Part shown: positions 18,162 through 27,978 of the stretch, piece after piece | Position numbering within the stretch: the stretch's first letter is position 1 | Layout: every line of letters begins with the position of its first letter | From: Bacteroidota bacterium | GTDB taxonomy: Bacteria > Bacteroidota > Rhodothermia > Balneolales > HLUCCA01 | Assembly (NCBI GenBank): GCA_020832235.1 | Contig: JAFIEZ010000019.1 | Location: forward strand, 1-64,000 | Reading direction: 5' to 3' | DNA: 64,000 bases | The notes under the pieces: generated by a model | The model's input: only the letters and a program-made list of their open reading frames with translations | Databases searched by the model: none | What the model was told of the DNA's origin: nothing | Translations under genes and position numbers: made by a program

Positions 18162-18203
18162 TTAGAACACGTCTAAATTATAACACTATTCAAGCTTTGT
18201 CAA
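18162..18203 (-). promoter_or_regulatory. Promoter of the TonB receptor with overlapping DtxR/IdeR-like palindrome
   Basis: On the minus strand the -35 box TTGACA (18198-18203) is followed after 17 bases by TAATTT (18175-18180); a TATAAT two bases further up (18177-18182) would give a 15-base spacer. The interrupted palindrome TTAGA-ACACG-TCTAA (18162-18176) covers the end of the -10 element and the expected start site. Its shape resembles operators of DtxR-family metal repressors. Iron repression of the receptor is the natural reading but is inference. Confidence 0.55.
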
Positions 18204-18257
18204 TCCTTATATTTACTAAATCTAAATAAACTTACATCACCACAACGTTACTGATGG

Positions 18258-20819
18258 TCATTTTGTTACAACGATTTTCTTGATGGATATGTCGTTTCGG
18301 GCCTGAATTCGTATAAAATAAATACCGTTTGGCAGGAACTCTACCTGCAGGGTACCGGATCTTGAGGAAAGTTGTTGGGTAGCCATGAGCTGACCCATGC
18401 TATTAAAAATATCCACACGATCAATAGTAGAGGCCGCTCTAATTTGAACCTGATTATGAGCAGGGTTCGGAAACACCTGAACAAATCCTGCACTTTGAAC
18501 CGGTTCCCCATCTACTTGAAGTACAACGGTTGCAGGAGCAGACCAGTGACTTCCGGCACGCACACGATAGGTGAAGGAATCCATACTCACTCCCTCATCG
18601 GTTAGTGTATATATGAAACTCCCATCTGGACGAAAATTGAGCAGTCCATACTCAGGTGCCTCATCTAACATAGCAATCATCGGAGTACCGTCGGGCGACC
18701 AGTCGTTCACCAAAACCCCGTTTTCAGGCGGAAACATATTCGGGCCGCCTCTGCCCACTGTAAACGTTTTTCCCCGGGCAATGGGGTTTCCGGGAAGGTG
18801 ACGCTGTTCGTTTTTCACGATAAAGTAGCTGTCTTTTTTATACTCCTCCGTATCGGATGGAAATCCCCATAGCGGCCAGACGTATCGTGTTGTTGTGCTG
18901 TACGACGCACCTTGATAGTAAATACTGGCGTGAATACCATCTGATGTCATCGTGCGGCGCATATCCACCCCCCGCTCGAAATGCATTACCTGCCCTTCGC
19001 TGGGATCCACAATATTCAGCAGAGTGTACGGGAGGCGAATTTCAATACGGTCATCGAAAAGCCGAACCGCATCCAACGTAGATTGTGGTAACTCAAGCCT
19101 GTTCAGGCGCATACTGCCAATAAACTGCACTTCTTTTTCAGACGAGTTATTTTTCCATCGTACAATTCTCCAGGGGGCCCCATCCGTTACGGTAGATCGA
19201 TACTGCTGCTGCGGTGTTGACGTACCATGCCAGATGCCATATATGTCATAGGCCTCGGTCACGAACAACTCTGCTTTATAGTGAGTAATCATCAACACAA
19301 ACTCAGCTCTGTTTTCCGTTACGGCACCGTTGGGCAAAATGGATTCCCCAAGATCGGCGCGGTAGGTGTCGAGGGCAACCCAAAGGGTGTCGAGCAGACC
19401 GATATGCTGCTGCATGTGTAATTCGAATTTCAAATAGGCGTAGTCAGCACCGGCCCGAATACCACGAACCGGACAATCGTTACAAAAGGTCTCCCAATCT
19501 TGCAGCTGATTGCCTCCGGCCTTTCGAAACCCTATCAGCCCATAATTCTGCTCTGCGGCCGTAACATTATGCCATAAAATGCGACGATCTGGGTTGAAAT
19601 CCATCGGATTCACTATCCAGGTTTGCTTGAACCACTCATCCAGCCAGGAAAACATCATCCCTCCGCCCGATCCAGACTGATGGATATTCTGCAGCATGCG
19701 CATGAAGTGTTGCCCTTGTTCCAACTCATCGTAACCGCCATGATGGATACCGTTGTGAGCATAGTGGGCATTTCCCCAGCTCGAGGGCGCTCCATATTCG
19801 GCAATGATGAGCGGGAACCTGTTGTAGTGCTCTTTAAGATAGGTTAGATAGCCCAGGTAGCTGTTCTGACCAATATGATCATTGAACACCTGATAGCGGG
19901 GCTCGCGGCTGATGTAGTCAGGGTAGTACGGATAGGCATGGTAGCTGGCAAAAACCCCGGCTTCCGCCCGGCTGAAATCGATACCGGAGATGTCTAATCC
20001 AACAATATCTTCCTCGGTATTTACCTCCGTTGGATGGTCCATAGGGTCGAGCGTGGGCCAGCTTGAAAAGCTTACCGGTCGCTGGGTTTCATACCTGTCA
20101 TACTCAAAGGCAATCAGGTTATCCATCCGTTCAACAAACCAGGCCTCGGTAGCCGCTACATCCTGAATGGATAAAAACCGCCCATCGTAACCGGTCACCG
20201 TCGCATTCACTTCGTTGGTATAGATCACCTCCGACGGATACACCTCTCTGCCAATGATGTAACCGATAACCCATTCGGAAACGTCGGCATCAAACGTACC
20301 ATGCGCTTTGCCAAAACGCTGCGGGATGGTGATATCCCCATGAACAGCGCTCACATTCTCCCGCATTTCCTGGTCAAACAGCTCGGTTAAGGTAAAGAGG
20401 TTTTCGTTGTAACCGGGCACTTCTTCTTCCAGCCAGACGCCGTGAAAGAGCAGTATTGGGTATTGTGGATTGTTCAGATTGTACTCCCTCAGCGCCTGAT
20501 AAAAGCGTGGATAATGCAGAGTGTACACCCGAATGCTGTTAAAACCAAGCTCGTGCATCTGTCCGAACCAGCGCATATATTGCTCGCGCGTTGCGGCTAA
20601 CTCCCCGGGGAACGTACCCGGAACACCAACGCCCAAATTAATCCCTTTGATGAATAGCGGGACATACGTACTTCCATTCCATACCGTTATGTGGGTCTCG
20701 TCTACAGAGAAGGGTACCTCATGAAAGCGGTCGGCCTGGCTCGAGGCATGAACAACGGTACTGAACAAAATACATAGAAGTAAAACGGAGAGCGATAGGT
20801 TGTTCATGCGTTTGGGCAT
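18258..20819 (-). CDS. T9SS-secreted glycoside hydrolase-like protein
   Basis: An 853-residue secreted protein. A signal peptide (NNLSLSVLLLCILFSTVVHA) is followed by a TIM-barrel-like region to about residue 430 starting FIKGINLGVGVPGTFPG, the opening of GH5/GH2-like barrels. A likely catalytic glutamate lies in LIIAEYGAPSSWG; the acid/base partner is not obvious, with GREVYPSEV a candidate. A beta-sandwich stretch follows, then a cadherin-like/Big_9 repeat near residues 700-770 (FRPDGSFIYTLTDEGVS). The end is a T9SS type A sorting domain (VFPNPAHNQVQI to NDISIKKIVVTK). Probable role: surface or secreted polysaccharide breakdown. I cannot fix the GH family or substrate. Confidence 0.72.
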   Translation of the reverse strand: MPKRMNNLSLSVLLLCILFSTVVHASSQADRFHEVPFSVDETHITVWNGSTYVPLFIKGINLGVGVPGTFPGELAATREQYMRWFGQMHELGFNSIRVYTLHYPRFYQALREYNLNNPQYPILLFHGVWLEEEVPGYNENLFTLTELFDQEMRENVSAVHGDITIPQRFGKAHGTFDADVSEWVIGYIIGREVYPSEVIYTNEVNATVTGYDGRFLSIQDVAATEAWFVERMDNLIAFEYDRYETQRPVSFSSWPTLDPMDHPTEVNTEEDIVGLDISGIDFSRAEAGVFASYHAYPYYPDYISREPRYQVFNDHIGQNSYLGYLTYLKEHYNRFPLIIAEYGAPSSWGNAHYAHNGIHHGGYDELEQGQHFMRMLQNIHQSGSGGGMMFSWLDEWFKQTWIVNPMDFNPDRRILWHNVTAAEQNYGLIGFRKAGGNQLQDWETFCNDCPVRGIRAGADYAYLKFELHMQQHIGLLDTLWVALDTYRADLGESILPNGAVTENRAEFVLMITHYKAELFVTEAYDIYGIWHGTSTPQQQYRSTVTDGAPWRIVRWKNNSSEKEVQFIGSMRLNRLELPQSTLDAVRLFDDRIEIRLPYTLLNIVDPSEGQVMHFERGVDMRRTMTSDGIHASIYYQGASYSTTTRYVWPLWGFPSDTEEYKKDSYFIVKNEQRHLPGNPIARGKTFTVGRGGPNMFPPENGVLVNDWSPDGTPMIAMLDEAPEYGLLNFRPDGSFIYTLTDEGVSMDSFTYRVRAGSHWSAPATVVLQVDGEPVQSAGFVQVFPNPAHNQVQIRAASTIDRVDIFNSMGQLMATQQLSSRSGTLQVEFLPNGIYFIRIQARNDISIKKIVVTK

Positions 20820-20903
20820 TTGAATCGGATGGGGCTATGATTAGTAAAATACACATATTGAAATGCAAATCTGTATTTCATTGTGTTCTATGCAAAGTTA
20901 TTA

Positions 20904-20918
20904 ACCGTTTCTAACGGT
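20904..20918. promoter_or_regulatory. Candidate operator palindrome between two divergent genes
   Basis: Perfect 6-bp inverted repeat ACCGTT-TCT-AACGGT in the 233-base gap between the secreted hydrolase and hemY. An additional half-site AACGGT occurs near 20986. It lies 85 bases upstream of the hydrolase start. The binding protein is unknown; LacI- or GntR-type sugar regulators use palindromes of similar size. Confidence 0.4.
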
Positions 20919-21052
20919 ATTCATTTTTATTTGAAGCACGTGTATTTTCTTGGGCTATTCGATCTGTTGCTGAGTGCTTCTAAACGGTCAAACATTCTGT
21001 TTAAATAGGACAAAAAGCTCTATTTTTGAGCATATAAATCAATTTCAAGTAC

Positions 21053-22411
21053 ATGTCAACCTACGGAATTATCGGGGCAGGTATTACCGGACTTACACTA
21101 GCACTCAGACTAGCCCATGACGGGAACAACGTACAAATCTGGGAGGCAGATGAGCGCGTTGGTGGAGCTATACGCAGCGATCGCAGTGAAGGGTGGCTTG
21201 CAGAAGCTGGTCCGAACTCCATTCAGGACTCCGACGCTTCGGTAAGCGACCTTGTGGAGGCTGTTGGGCTATCAGACCGTTTGCAAGAAGCCTCAACCGA
21301 AGCCAAGCGCCGTTACATAGTGCGAGGAGCACGTCCGGTTTTGGTACCAAATTCTCCGCTTAATGCCATTTCAACCCCTCTTTTCAGCTGGAAGGCAAAG
21401 TTTGGAATTCTGGGGGAGCCTTTTCGCAAGCCCGCTGCCGACCCACTTACGGATGAAAGCCTGGCCTCATTTGTGCGTCGCAGGTTGGGTCAGGAGTTTC
21501 TGGATTATGCCATTAACCCGATGGTTGGTGGTATCTTCGCCGGAAACCCGGAAAAGCTCTCGGTAGGTCATGCCTTTCAGAAGGTTAAAGCTTTGGAAGA
21601 CGACTATGGGTCGCTGATCAAAGGCTCTATCGGCCGGATGCGGGAACGCAAGAGGTCGGGTACAACACCGCATCGGAAGCGGGTTCTTTCCTTTCCCGAC
21701 GGGCTTTCAGAACTGACTGATGCCATCTCCAGGAATTTAGGAGACCGCCTGAAAACCGGACATCGTGTCGTTGAAATCGTACGAGAGGTCGATAGCGGCT
21801 ATACCCTGCATTTTGATGGACATCCATCCGCCCGGGTTCATCATCTCATTTTTGCCGGAACCACACATAGCCTGGAGAATATACGCTTTACTGGTTTCAA
21901 TGGAGCACCCGATGCCCTGGCCAAAGAGGTAACGTATGCTCCGGTACACAGCGTAACGCTGGGTTTTCACAAAGACGACATCGTGCACCCCCTTGATGGA
22001 TTTGGCGTCTTGGTTCCGGAGGTTGAACCATTCCGTATTTTAGGCTGTCTGTTTACCTCATCCATTTTCGGAGGTCGGGCACCGGAGCATCATGCTACAC
22101 TCACCACGTTCATTGGGGGCATGCGACGACCGGAACTCACAGAACTACCTGACGAAGAGTTACTGGATGTTGTTAAGCAGGATTTAGATGCTCTTCTAGG
22201 ATTATTTGGTAAGCCGGTATTTACTCGCATATTTCGCTGGTCGAAGGCTATACCACAATATGAGGTCGGTTATGGCGACATCCTTAAACGGATGGAAGCC
22301 ATTGAAAACGACAATCCTGGATTTGAATTCGCCGGTAATTATAAAACCGGTATTTCACTGGACGCCTGTATACGCTATGGGTGGAACTACAAGCCTGCGA
22401 TCAGAGACTAA
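21053..22411 (+). CDS. hemY: Protoporphyrinogen oxidase, HemY type
   Basis: Oxygen- and FAD-dependent oxidase that converts protoporphyrinogen (or, in coproheme users, coproporphyrinogen) to the porphyrin; in this organism the presence of hemF and hemH of standard type favours protoporphyrin. Some databases name the family hemG. The 452 residues begin with the dinucleotide-binding motif GIIGAGITGLTLALRL and EADERVGGAIRSD, followed by AEAGPNSIQ, and end with the flavin motif FAGNYKTGISLDACI. It is the only heme gene on the plus strand here, but lies within the same 21-kb region as the rest of the pathway. Confidence 0.95.
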   Translation: MSTYGIIGAGITGLTLALRLAHDGNNVQIWEADERVGGAIRSDRSEGWLAEAGPNSIQDSDASVSDLVEAVGLSDRLQEASTEAKRRYIVRGARPVLVPNSPLNAISTPLFSWKAKFGILGEPFRKPAADPLTDESLASFVRRRLGQEFLDYAINPMVGGIFAGNPEKLSVGHAFQKVKALEDDYGSLIKGSIGRMRERKRSGTTPHRKRVLSFPDGLSELTDAISRNLGDRLKTGHRVVEIVREVDSGYTLHFDGHPSARVHHLIFAGTTHSLENIRFTGFNGAPDALAKEVTYAPVHSVTLGFHKDDIVHPLDGFGVLVPEVEPFRILGCLFTSSIFGGRAPEHHATLTTFIGGMRRPELTELPDEELLDVVKQDLDALLGLFGKPVFTRIFRWSKAIPQYEVGYGDILKRMEAIENDNPGFEFAGNYKTGISLDACIRYGWNYKPAIRD

Positions 22412-22511
22412 ATTATAAATGACTACCTGTGCACTTAGCCTGAAGATGTTTTAATAGTCGCACAGATGGCGAAACGCGTATTTTCGTAACACCTTCTGTT
22501 TAAAAAATAAG

Positions 22512-22745
22512 ATGCTAAACTTCATTCTTTTTATCGCTGTGTTTCTGACGGCTTCATTTGGATCATCCTGGATTATGGTGCGACTAGGGTATCCGTTACC
22601 CCGGAAGCTGGATAATCGTGAAGACTGGCTGCTGCTCGTATTCAAGCTGATTCTTTTCACTATTGTGGCGCTGGTGCTCTTTGCAATACTGCTGCTATTT
22701 GGCCAGGATGTAGCGGGAATCAGCGCCCGGTTTATACCAGACTAA
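22512..22745 (+). CDS. Small two-helix membrane protein, unknown
   Basis: A 77-residue protein with two hydrophobic segments (about residues 2-23 and 45-66) around a polar loop (YPLPRKLDNREDWL). I do not recognise a family. The ATG at 22512 follows a short A-rich leader, 100 bases after hemY, so it may ride on the hemY transcript. Its last 14 bases overlap the end of the convergent YqaA-like gene. Confidence 0.6.
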   Translation: MLNFILFIAVFLTASFGSSWIMVRLGYPLPRKLDNREDWLLLVFKLILFTIVALVLFAILLLFGQDVAGISARFIPD

Positions 22746-23157
22746 GTACCAGCATGTAGCGTCCTACTCTGAGCAATACCACAAGGATTAGAAATATCCA
22801 GAAGTTGAATCGACCCAACCCGGCAGCAATTGTGATGGGATCGCCGATTAGTGGAGCCCAGTTGAGCAGTAAGGCCCACACGCCATACTTCTGCCACAGC
22901 TGCATCGCTCTGCGTCCCCAGGAGCTTTTTTGTATACTAGCATCTGCTTTCTCCCGGAAAAAGTAGCCGAGACCGTAGTTAAATATGCAGGCCGATACAT
23001 TGCCAACAGATGCCCAAATCAGTGCTTCTGTTGCCGGAAGGCCAACCGAAACCGCGGTAAAAAGCGCCACTTCCGAGCTGAATGGCAATAGTGTTGCCGC
23101 AAGAAAGCTTACAATCAACAAACCCAGACCACCATATTCTATGACGAGGTCGGTCAT
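22732..23157 (-). CDS. YqaA family membrane protein (short DedA/VTT homologue)
   Basis: A 141-residue membrane protein of the YqaA group, short relatives of DedA. It has LPFSSEVALFTAVSVGLPA near the start, a family-like SVGNVSACIFNYGLGYF, and NWAPLIGDPITIAAGLGR near the C-terminus. Function is unproven; lipid flipping is a reasonable guess from the VTT fold. Its ATG overlaps the stop of the MFS gene upstream (ATGA), so hemL, the transporter and this gene form a coupled chain. Confidence 0.85.
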   Translation of the reverse strand: MTDLVIEYGGLGLLIVSFLAATLLPFSSEVALFTAVSVGLPATEALIWASVGNVSACIFNYGLGYFFREKADASIQKSSWGRRAMQLWQKYGVWALLLNWAPLIGDPITIAAGLGRFNFWIFLILVVLLRVGRYMLVLSLV

Positions 23158-24488
23158 GCTACGGGCGGAACGGCTGAGGCAGGGTTTACATCCGATGAAT
23201 CGGTTGTCTCATTTGTGTCGGAATCCGGACCGGGTGTACCGGTATTGTCTCTTCTTACCACAATGGCCGACCATACCGTGAACAGAATGATGAGACCGGT
23301 GAGGAAGAAGGGAATACTTACGTTAAGTCCGAACAACGCTCCGCCCCATGTCGGACCGATGGCCCGGCCTAGTCCCGACAATCCCTGGGTTGCTCCGATG
23401 GTTGTACCCATGCGTTTGGGATCGGCTTTCTGAGAAATTAAACTGGTAATTGTGGGCAAGTTCAAGCTATGTCCTACAGCCATAAGCGCCAGGTATGCTG
23501 TTAATTGCGGTGTTGTGGAGGCTGTACCCAACAGAAAGAGTCCGGCAGCCATCAGCACGTTCCCGGTCAAAAACAAGGTCTCTTCCCGAAATACTTTGGT
23601 GAGCGGTTTAATGAGTCCGCCCTGAACGATTGCGGTAATAATACCCAGCCAGAAAAACTGTATACCAACCTGACCGGCATCCATCCCCAATACCGCTTCG
23701 CAATACAGAGGGAAGGCGCTGTACAAACTCGATTGCCCGAACGAAAGCACGAACATGGAAACCATGAGCAGTACCAATACTTTACCGGCGGTAGAGCTGG
23801 TGCTGGTATCGGCGAGGGTTTTCCAATAACGCTTGGTAAATACTCCGTCCTTGGCGCCTTTTGCATGCTGAGCACCTTCGGTTACAGTTTCCTCCAGCTT
23901 GAAATACACGAGCAGAAAACTCATAAACGAAAGTACAGCGGCAAAGAAGGCCGGCAGGGCGAAGGTGTGCTCCTGCAACCAAAGCGAGAAGGTTTCCATC
24001 CCCAAACCTGCAAACCACGCCGGAATAATGGGGTGGATGAGTGCAGTGGCCAGAACCGGACCCATCACGAATCCAAGACCGAATGCGGCGCCTATGAGGC
24101 CCATTCCGCGGGCTCTGTCTTTGGTGGTTGTAACATCTGCGATGTACGCCTGCGCGGTGGAAATGTTCCCTCCCATAACCCCTGCAAGCAGGCGGGAGAG
24201 CAACAATAGGGTGAAGGTTTCGGCCAGACCAAACAAGATATACGCGAATGCTGCACCTATGGTGCTCAGCAGCATGATGGGCCTGCGCCCGATGCGGTCA
24301 CTCAGTCCACCCCAGATGGGTGAGAAGATGAGCTGCGCCACAGAATAGATGCTGTAAAGTAATCCGATCATTACCGGACTTGCGCCAAATTCACTTGCGT
24401 AAAATGGCATCAGCGGCAGCACAATCCCAAACCCTATTAGGTCTACGAGTACTACCAGGAAAACCGTAAATAATCGGATGTTTTTCAA
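23154..24488 (-). CDS. MFS transporter, TetA-like drug:proton antiporter group
   Basis: A 444-residue major facilitator with about twelve helices. The first loop shows [17 protein letters not shown], the motif A of the family, and the fifth helix has [15 protein letters not shown], the antiporter motif C of drug exporters such as TetA. The tail is Thr/Asp/Ser-rich and hydrophilic. Translation probably starts with TTG at 24488 overlapping the hemL stop codon (TTGA, 24485-24488). Coupling to hemL raises the possibility of exporting porphyrin-pathway intermediates, but that is speculation; a multidrug role is the default. Confidence 0.87.
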   Translation of the reverse strand: MKNIRLFTVFLVVLVDLIGFGIVLPLMPFYASEFGASPVMIGLLYSIYSVAQLIFSPIWGGLSDRIGRRPIMLLSTIGAAFAYILFGLAETFTLLLLSRLLAGVMGGNISTAQAYIADVTTTKDRARGMGLIGAAFGLGFVMGPVLATALIHPIIPAWFAGLGMETFSLWLQEHTFALPAFFAAVLSFMSFLLVYFKLEETVTEGAQHAKGAKDGVFTKRYWKTLADTSTSSTAGKVLVLLMVSMFVLSFGQSSLYSAFPLYCEAVLGMDAGQVGIQFFWLGIITAIVQGGLIKPLTKVFREETLFLTGNVLMAAGLFLLGTASTTPQLTAYLALMAVGHSLNLPTITSLISQKADPKRMGTTIGATQGLSGLGRAIGPTWGGALFGLNVSIPFFLTGLIILFTVWSAIVVRRDNTGTPGPDSDTNETTDSSDVNPASAVPPVA

Positions 24489-25774
24489 CGGGACGGAGAT
24501 AGAGCCTGTTCAGTGGCCTCAATGGTTGCATCGAGGTCGGCATAGGTTAATGCGTTCGATAAGAACCAACTTTCAAACGCTGCGGGCGGTAAATATACGC
24601 CGTTATGCAACATTCCGTGGAAATAATCTTTGAATCGCTCTACATCCGTCTTCAGAGCTGTGTCGAAATCCTGCACCTTGTGGCTTCCAAAGAAGATATT
24701 AATCATGGAGCCCAGACGGTTGATGGTGTATTGTTCGCCAATCCTTTCAAGCACTTCCCTGAGTCCTTTCTCCAAGTAGGCCGATTTTTGGTCCAGCTCG
24801 TTGTAAATGGAGGGATTGGCATGCAGTTCACTAAGCAGTGCATAGCCCGCAGCCATCGCCAAGGGATTTCCGGAGAGGGTTCCAGCCTGATAAACCGGTC
24901 CGGTAGGTGACACACAGTTCATGATTTCGGCCTTGCCCGCGTACGCGCCCACAGGCAGCCCGGCACCAATAATCTTGCCATAGGTTACCAGATCGGCTTC
25001 AATTTCGAGGAGTTCCTGCGCACCGCCACGGGCTAGTCGGAATCCGGTCATCACCTCATCAAATATGAGTACGATACCGTGTTCGTCGCACAAAGCTCGG
25101 AGCCCTTCAAGAAACCCGGGCTCTGGTGGAATACAGCCCATATTTCCGGCAACCGGTTCAATGATAATGGCAGCAAGTTCTTTGCCATGCTCCAAGCATA
25201 TCTGGCGGACCTGCTCCAGGTCGTTGTGTCGGGCGGTGAGGGTATCGGCGGCGGTTCCGGGTGTAACACCAGGGCTGCTGGGGGTTCCAAACGTCATAGC
25301 ACCGCTGCCGGCTTTGATTAAAAAACTGTCGGCATGGCCGTGATAATTCCCCTCAAATTTGAGAATTTTATGTCGCCCCGTATATCCTCTGGCAACACGA
25401 ATGGCACTCATACAGGCTTCGGTACCCGAGTTCACCATGCGGATTTTATCCAGCGTGGGCACCATATCCAGAATGAGCTCTGCAAGCTCTACCTCTCTTC
25501 GGGTAGGGGCACCGAAAGAGGTGGAGTCGGCCGCGGCCTGCTGCACCGCTTCAATCACCTTCGGATAGGCATGACCCAGCAGCATAGGTCCCCAGCTGCC
25601 GATATAATCGATATACCGGTTATCATCTTCATCATACAAGTAGGCTCCACTGGCCTTTTTAAAAAAAATCGGGGTGCCTCCAACGGCTTTGAAGGCACGA
25701 ACGGGGGAGTTAACCCCGCCAGGGATCATTTCAACGGCTTTTTCAAATAGTTTTTTGCTTTCAGTAATCTGCAT
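24485..25774 (-). CDS. hemL: Glutamate-1-semialdehyde 2,1-aminomutase
   Basis: PLP enzyme that turns glutamate-1-semialdehyde into 5-aminolevulinate, second step of the C5 heme pathway. The 429 residues match the family length. Visible motifs: [16 protein letters not shown] at the start, [38 protein letters not shown], and the PLP-lysine in [17 protein letters not shown]. It is the first gene of a coupled run with an MFS transporter and a YqaA protein, and follows the GH97 gene by 18 bases on the same strand. Confidence 0.97.
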   Translation of the reverse strand: MQITESKKLFEKAVEMIPGGVNSPVRAFKAVGGTPIFFKKASGAYLYDEDDNRYIDYIGSWGPMLLGHAYPKVIEAVQQAAADSTSFGAPTRREVELAELILDMVPTLDKIRMVNSGTEACMSAIRVARGYTGRHKILKFEGNYHGHADSFLIKAGSGAMTFGTPSSPGVTPGTAADTLTARHNDLEQVRQICLEHGKELAAIIIEPVAGNMGCIPPEPGFLEGLRALCDEHGIVLIFDEVMTGFRLARGGAQELLEIEADLVTYGKIIGAGLPVGAYAGKAEIMNCVSPTGPVYQAGTLSGNPLAMAAGYALLSELHANPSIYNELDQKSAYLEKGLREVLERIGEQYTINRLGSMINIFFGSHKVQDFDTALKTDVERFKDYFHGMLHNGVYLPPAAFESWFLSNALTYADLDATIEATEQALSPSR

Positions 25775-25792
25775 GTAGAATGGTATTTAATA

Positions 25793-27841
25793 TTAAAGCG
25801 CCTCAAATCGGATGGCCACACCACCACTGCGTCCAAGGCGGAAGTTGAGTTCATCTCGGGACGTTACTTCGATGTGTTCAATTACAAAATCGTAGGGGGC
25901 ATCTACCCAGTCGGCCTGATCACCATCACGATAGATGTGTGCCCTGTATGTGCGGTTTCGGTCCAGAAAGTTCAGCGGGATGTCAACCTGTCTGGCATCA
26001 TCACCGGTGATGCTGCCAAGATACCAGTCGTCGCTATTACGATCTTTACGCACAATGGTAACATACTCGCCAACGGAGGCATCCAGAACGCGGGTATCGT
26101 ACCAATCAACCGGCACATCTTTGATAAACTGAAACGCATCCATGAAGCGTTCATAATTTTCGGGTAAATCTGCAGCCATATGCAGCGGACTGTAAATCAC
26201 AACATAGAGTGCCAATTCTTTGGCTAGCGTAGATTTAATGCGATTATCTGGTCGATATTCGTCGAAGAACAAATCCAGCACCCCGGGTGTATAGTCGAAC
26301 GGTCCGGCAAGATTTCGAGTAAATGGCAGTAGTACGGTGTGAGATGGTGGATTCCCACCGGCGGCACCCCATGCATTATATTCCTGCCCCTTAGCCACTT
26401 CACGGGTCATCAGGTTGGGCCAGGTACGGCGGAGACCGGTGTCTTTAACACCCTCATGAACATTCAAATTTATTCGGTGCTTTGCGGCCAGCTCAACAAC
26501 GCGCTGATGGTGACGAACCATAAACTGACCATGGTGCCACTCACGCTGCTCCTCTCCAGCTTCATTAAACCATTGAATTTCGGTGCCGTGACCTACATAG
26601 CCTGTTTTCACAGCACGTACGCCAAGCCGTTCGTACAGTGCGAAGGCTTCTTCCATTTGCGATTCATAATGCACAACGGAGGCCGAATTTTCATGGTGCC
26701 CCATCAGTCGCACACCCCGGTCGAGCGCGTACTGTGCCACCCCTTCCAGGTCGAAATCCGGCATCGGACGGGTAAAATCGAATACCACACCATCGGCATA
26801 CCAGGATCCGTCCCAACCGGGATTCCATCCTTCTACCAACACGTGTTCAAACCCGTGCTCCGCAGCAAAATCGATATAGCGTTTAGCATTTTCGGTGGTG
26901 GCACCATGTCTGTCGCCAGAACCCCAGGTGGACTTATCCAGATGCATTTCCCACCAGATTCCGACATATTTAGAAGGTTCAATCCAGGAGGTATCTTCGA
27001 TTTTATTAGGTTCGTTGAGGTTTAGAATGAGATAGCTGGTGATAAGGTCACCGGGCTTATCTGCTATTTGAAGGGTTCTCCAGGGCGTAACCAAAGGCGT
27101 AGTGGCATAAACCCTCACGCCGCTATGCCAGGGCATCAAATTCGACTTAAGCGAATACCCATCGGTACGCTCAAGGGTCATGGTGGTAAAATCGACCAGG
27201 GCCGCTTCATGAAAACTCAGATATAGGTCATCGGCCGTACGCATGGTGAGCGGCGTATGTACGGTGTCGATTTGAGTTAACGGCGTCTCCTCGAAGTAAT
27301 ACTCGAACCGATTCCATTGATAAGCGCCTATCCACCAGGCGGTATGATCACCGGTGAGATTAAATTCGGTAACCTCATCCATGATGGTGAAATCGCCGAG
27401 GTGTTCCTGTTCGGGAAATTCATACCGAAACCCTACGCCGTCGTTATATACTCGGAAGACCACCTGCATCAACCGGGGCTGATCGGTTGTCTGGCGGAGG
27501 CTAACGCGGATTTCATTGTAGTGATTTTCGATGTTTTTTTTCTCACCCCAAACCTGTGTCCAGGTTTCGTTGAAGGAAGACTTGGAGACTCCGGTGATTT
27601 CGAAATTGGAATAGAGGTTAGGATTTTCTTCACCAAGTTCAAACCCCAGGCGGGACGGAAGCACAACGGGTTTGATGCCATCACGGGTTACACGGTCAAT
27701 TTGATAGTAGAGCAGGCCATCTGCAAGCTCAAGAGAAACCAGGTTTTGACCATCGGGTGAAAGCCGTTGGAGTTGTGTCTCGGTCGGCATACAAGCAGAT
27801 AGTACAAAACTTACGCTTATTAGTATAAAAAGGTGTTTCAT
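25793..27841 (-). CDS. GH97 family alpha-glucosidase-like lipoprotein
   Basis: A 682-residue lipoprotein (lipobox LSAC, Cys17) of glycoside hydrolase family 97, related to SusB of the starch system. The N-terminal beta-sandwich is followed by the TIM barrel: YVGIWWEMHLDKSTWG, EHVLVEGWNPGWDGSW and LMGHHENSASV. Where retaining GH97 enzymes carry the nucleophile Asp, this protein has Gly (AVKTGYVGHG), as in the inverting alpha-glucosidases. The paired glutamates used by those enzymes may be those in NVHEGVKDTG and KGQEYNAW. Likely role: periplasmic cleavage of alpha-glucosides. No SusC/SusD pair is adjacent, and its link with hemL is only positional. Confidence 0.88.
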   Translation of the reverse strand: MKHLFILISVSFVLSACMPTETQLQRLSPDGQNLVSLELADGLLYYQIDRVTRDGIKPVVLPSRLGFELGEENPNLYSNFEITGVSKSSFNETWTQVWGEKKNIENHYNEIRVSLRQTTDQPRLMQVVFRVYNDGVGFRYEFPEQEHLGDFTIMDEVTEFNLTGDHTAWWIGAYQWNRFEYYFEETPLTQIDTVHTPLTMRTADDLYLSFHEAALVDFTTMTLERTDGYSLKSNLMPWHSGVRVYATTPLVTPWRTLQIADKPGDLITSYLILNLNEPNKIEDTSWIEPSKYVGIWWEMHLDKSTWGSGDRHGATTENAKRYIDFAAEHGFEHVLVEGWNPGWDGSWYADGVVFDFTRPMPDFDLEGVAQYALDRGVRLMGHHENSASVVHYESQMEEAFALYERLGVRAVKTGYVGHGTEIQWFNEAGEEQREWHHGQFMVRHHQRVVELAAKHRINLNVHEGVKDTGLRRTWPNLMTREVAKGQEYNAWGAAGGNPPSHTVLLPFTRNLAGPFDYTPGVLDLFFDEYRPDNRIKSTLAKELALYVVIYSPLHMAADLPENYERFMDAFQFIKDVPVDWYDTRVLDASVGEYVTIVRKDRNSDDWYLGSITGDDARQVDIPLNFLDRNRTYRAHIYRDGDQADWVDAPYDFVIEHIEVTSRDELNFRLGRSGGVAIRFEAL

Positions 27842-27890
27842 TGCAACAAAAGATGATTAATAAAGTATGGCTTCAAATATACTCAAGAAT

Positions 27891-27903
27891 AGACAGAATG
27901 TCT
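27891..27903. promoter_or_regulatory. Short palindrome upstream of the GH97 gene
   Basis: Inverted repeat AGACA-GAA-TGTCT about 50 bases before the GH97 start, in the 137-base gap behind the receiver-domain gene. It is a candidate operator only. Nothing else is visible in the gap. Confidence 0.3.
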
Positions 27904-27978
27904 GAGTTTTAGCATCTGGAGCAGATAAGCAAGATTTGTTGACAATCTGTTGCTGGAAATAGAAAAGTGCGCAGAGTG

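Noticed and set aside
23505-24209. 234-residue plus-strand frame opposite the MFS gene
   Set aside because: Antisense shadow of a convincing transporter gene, low-complexity translation rich in Gly, Glu and His, no domain.
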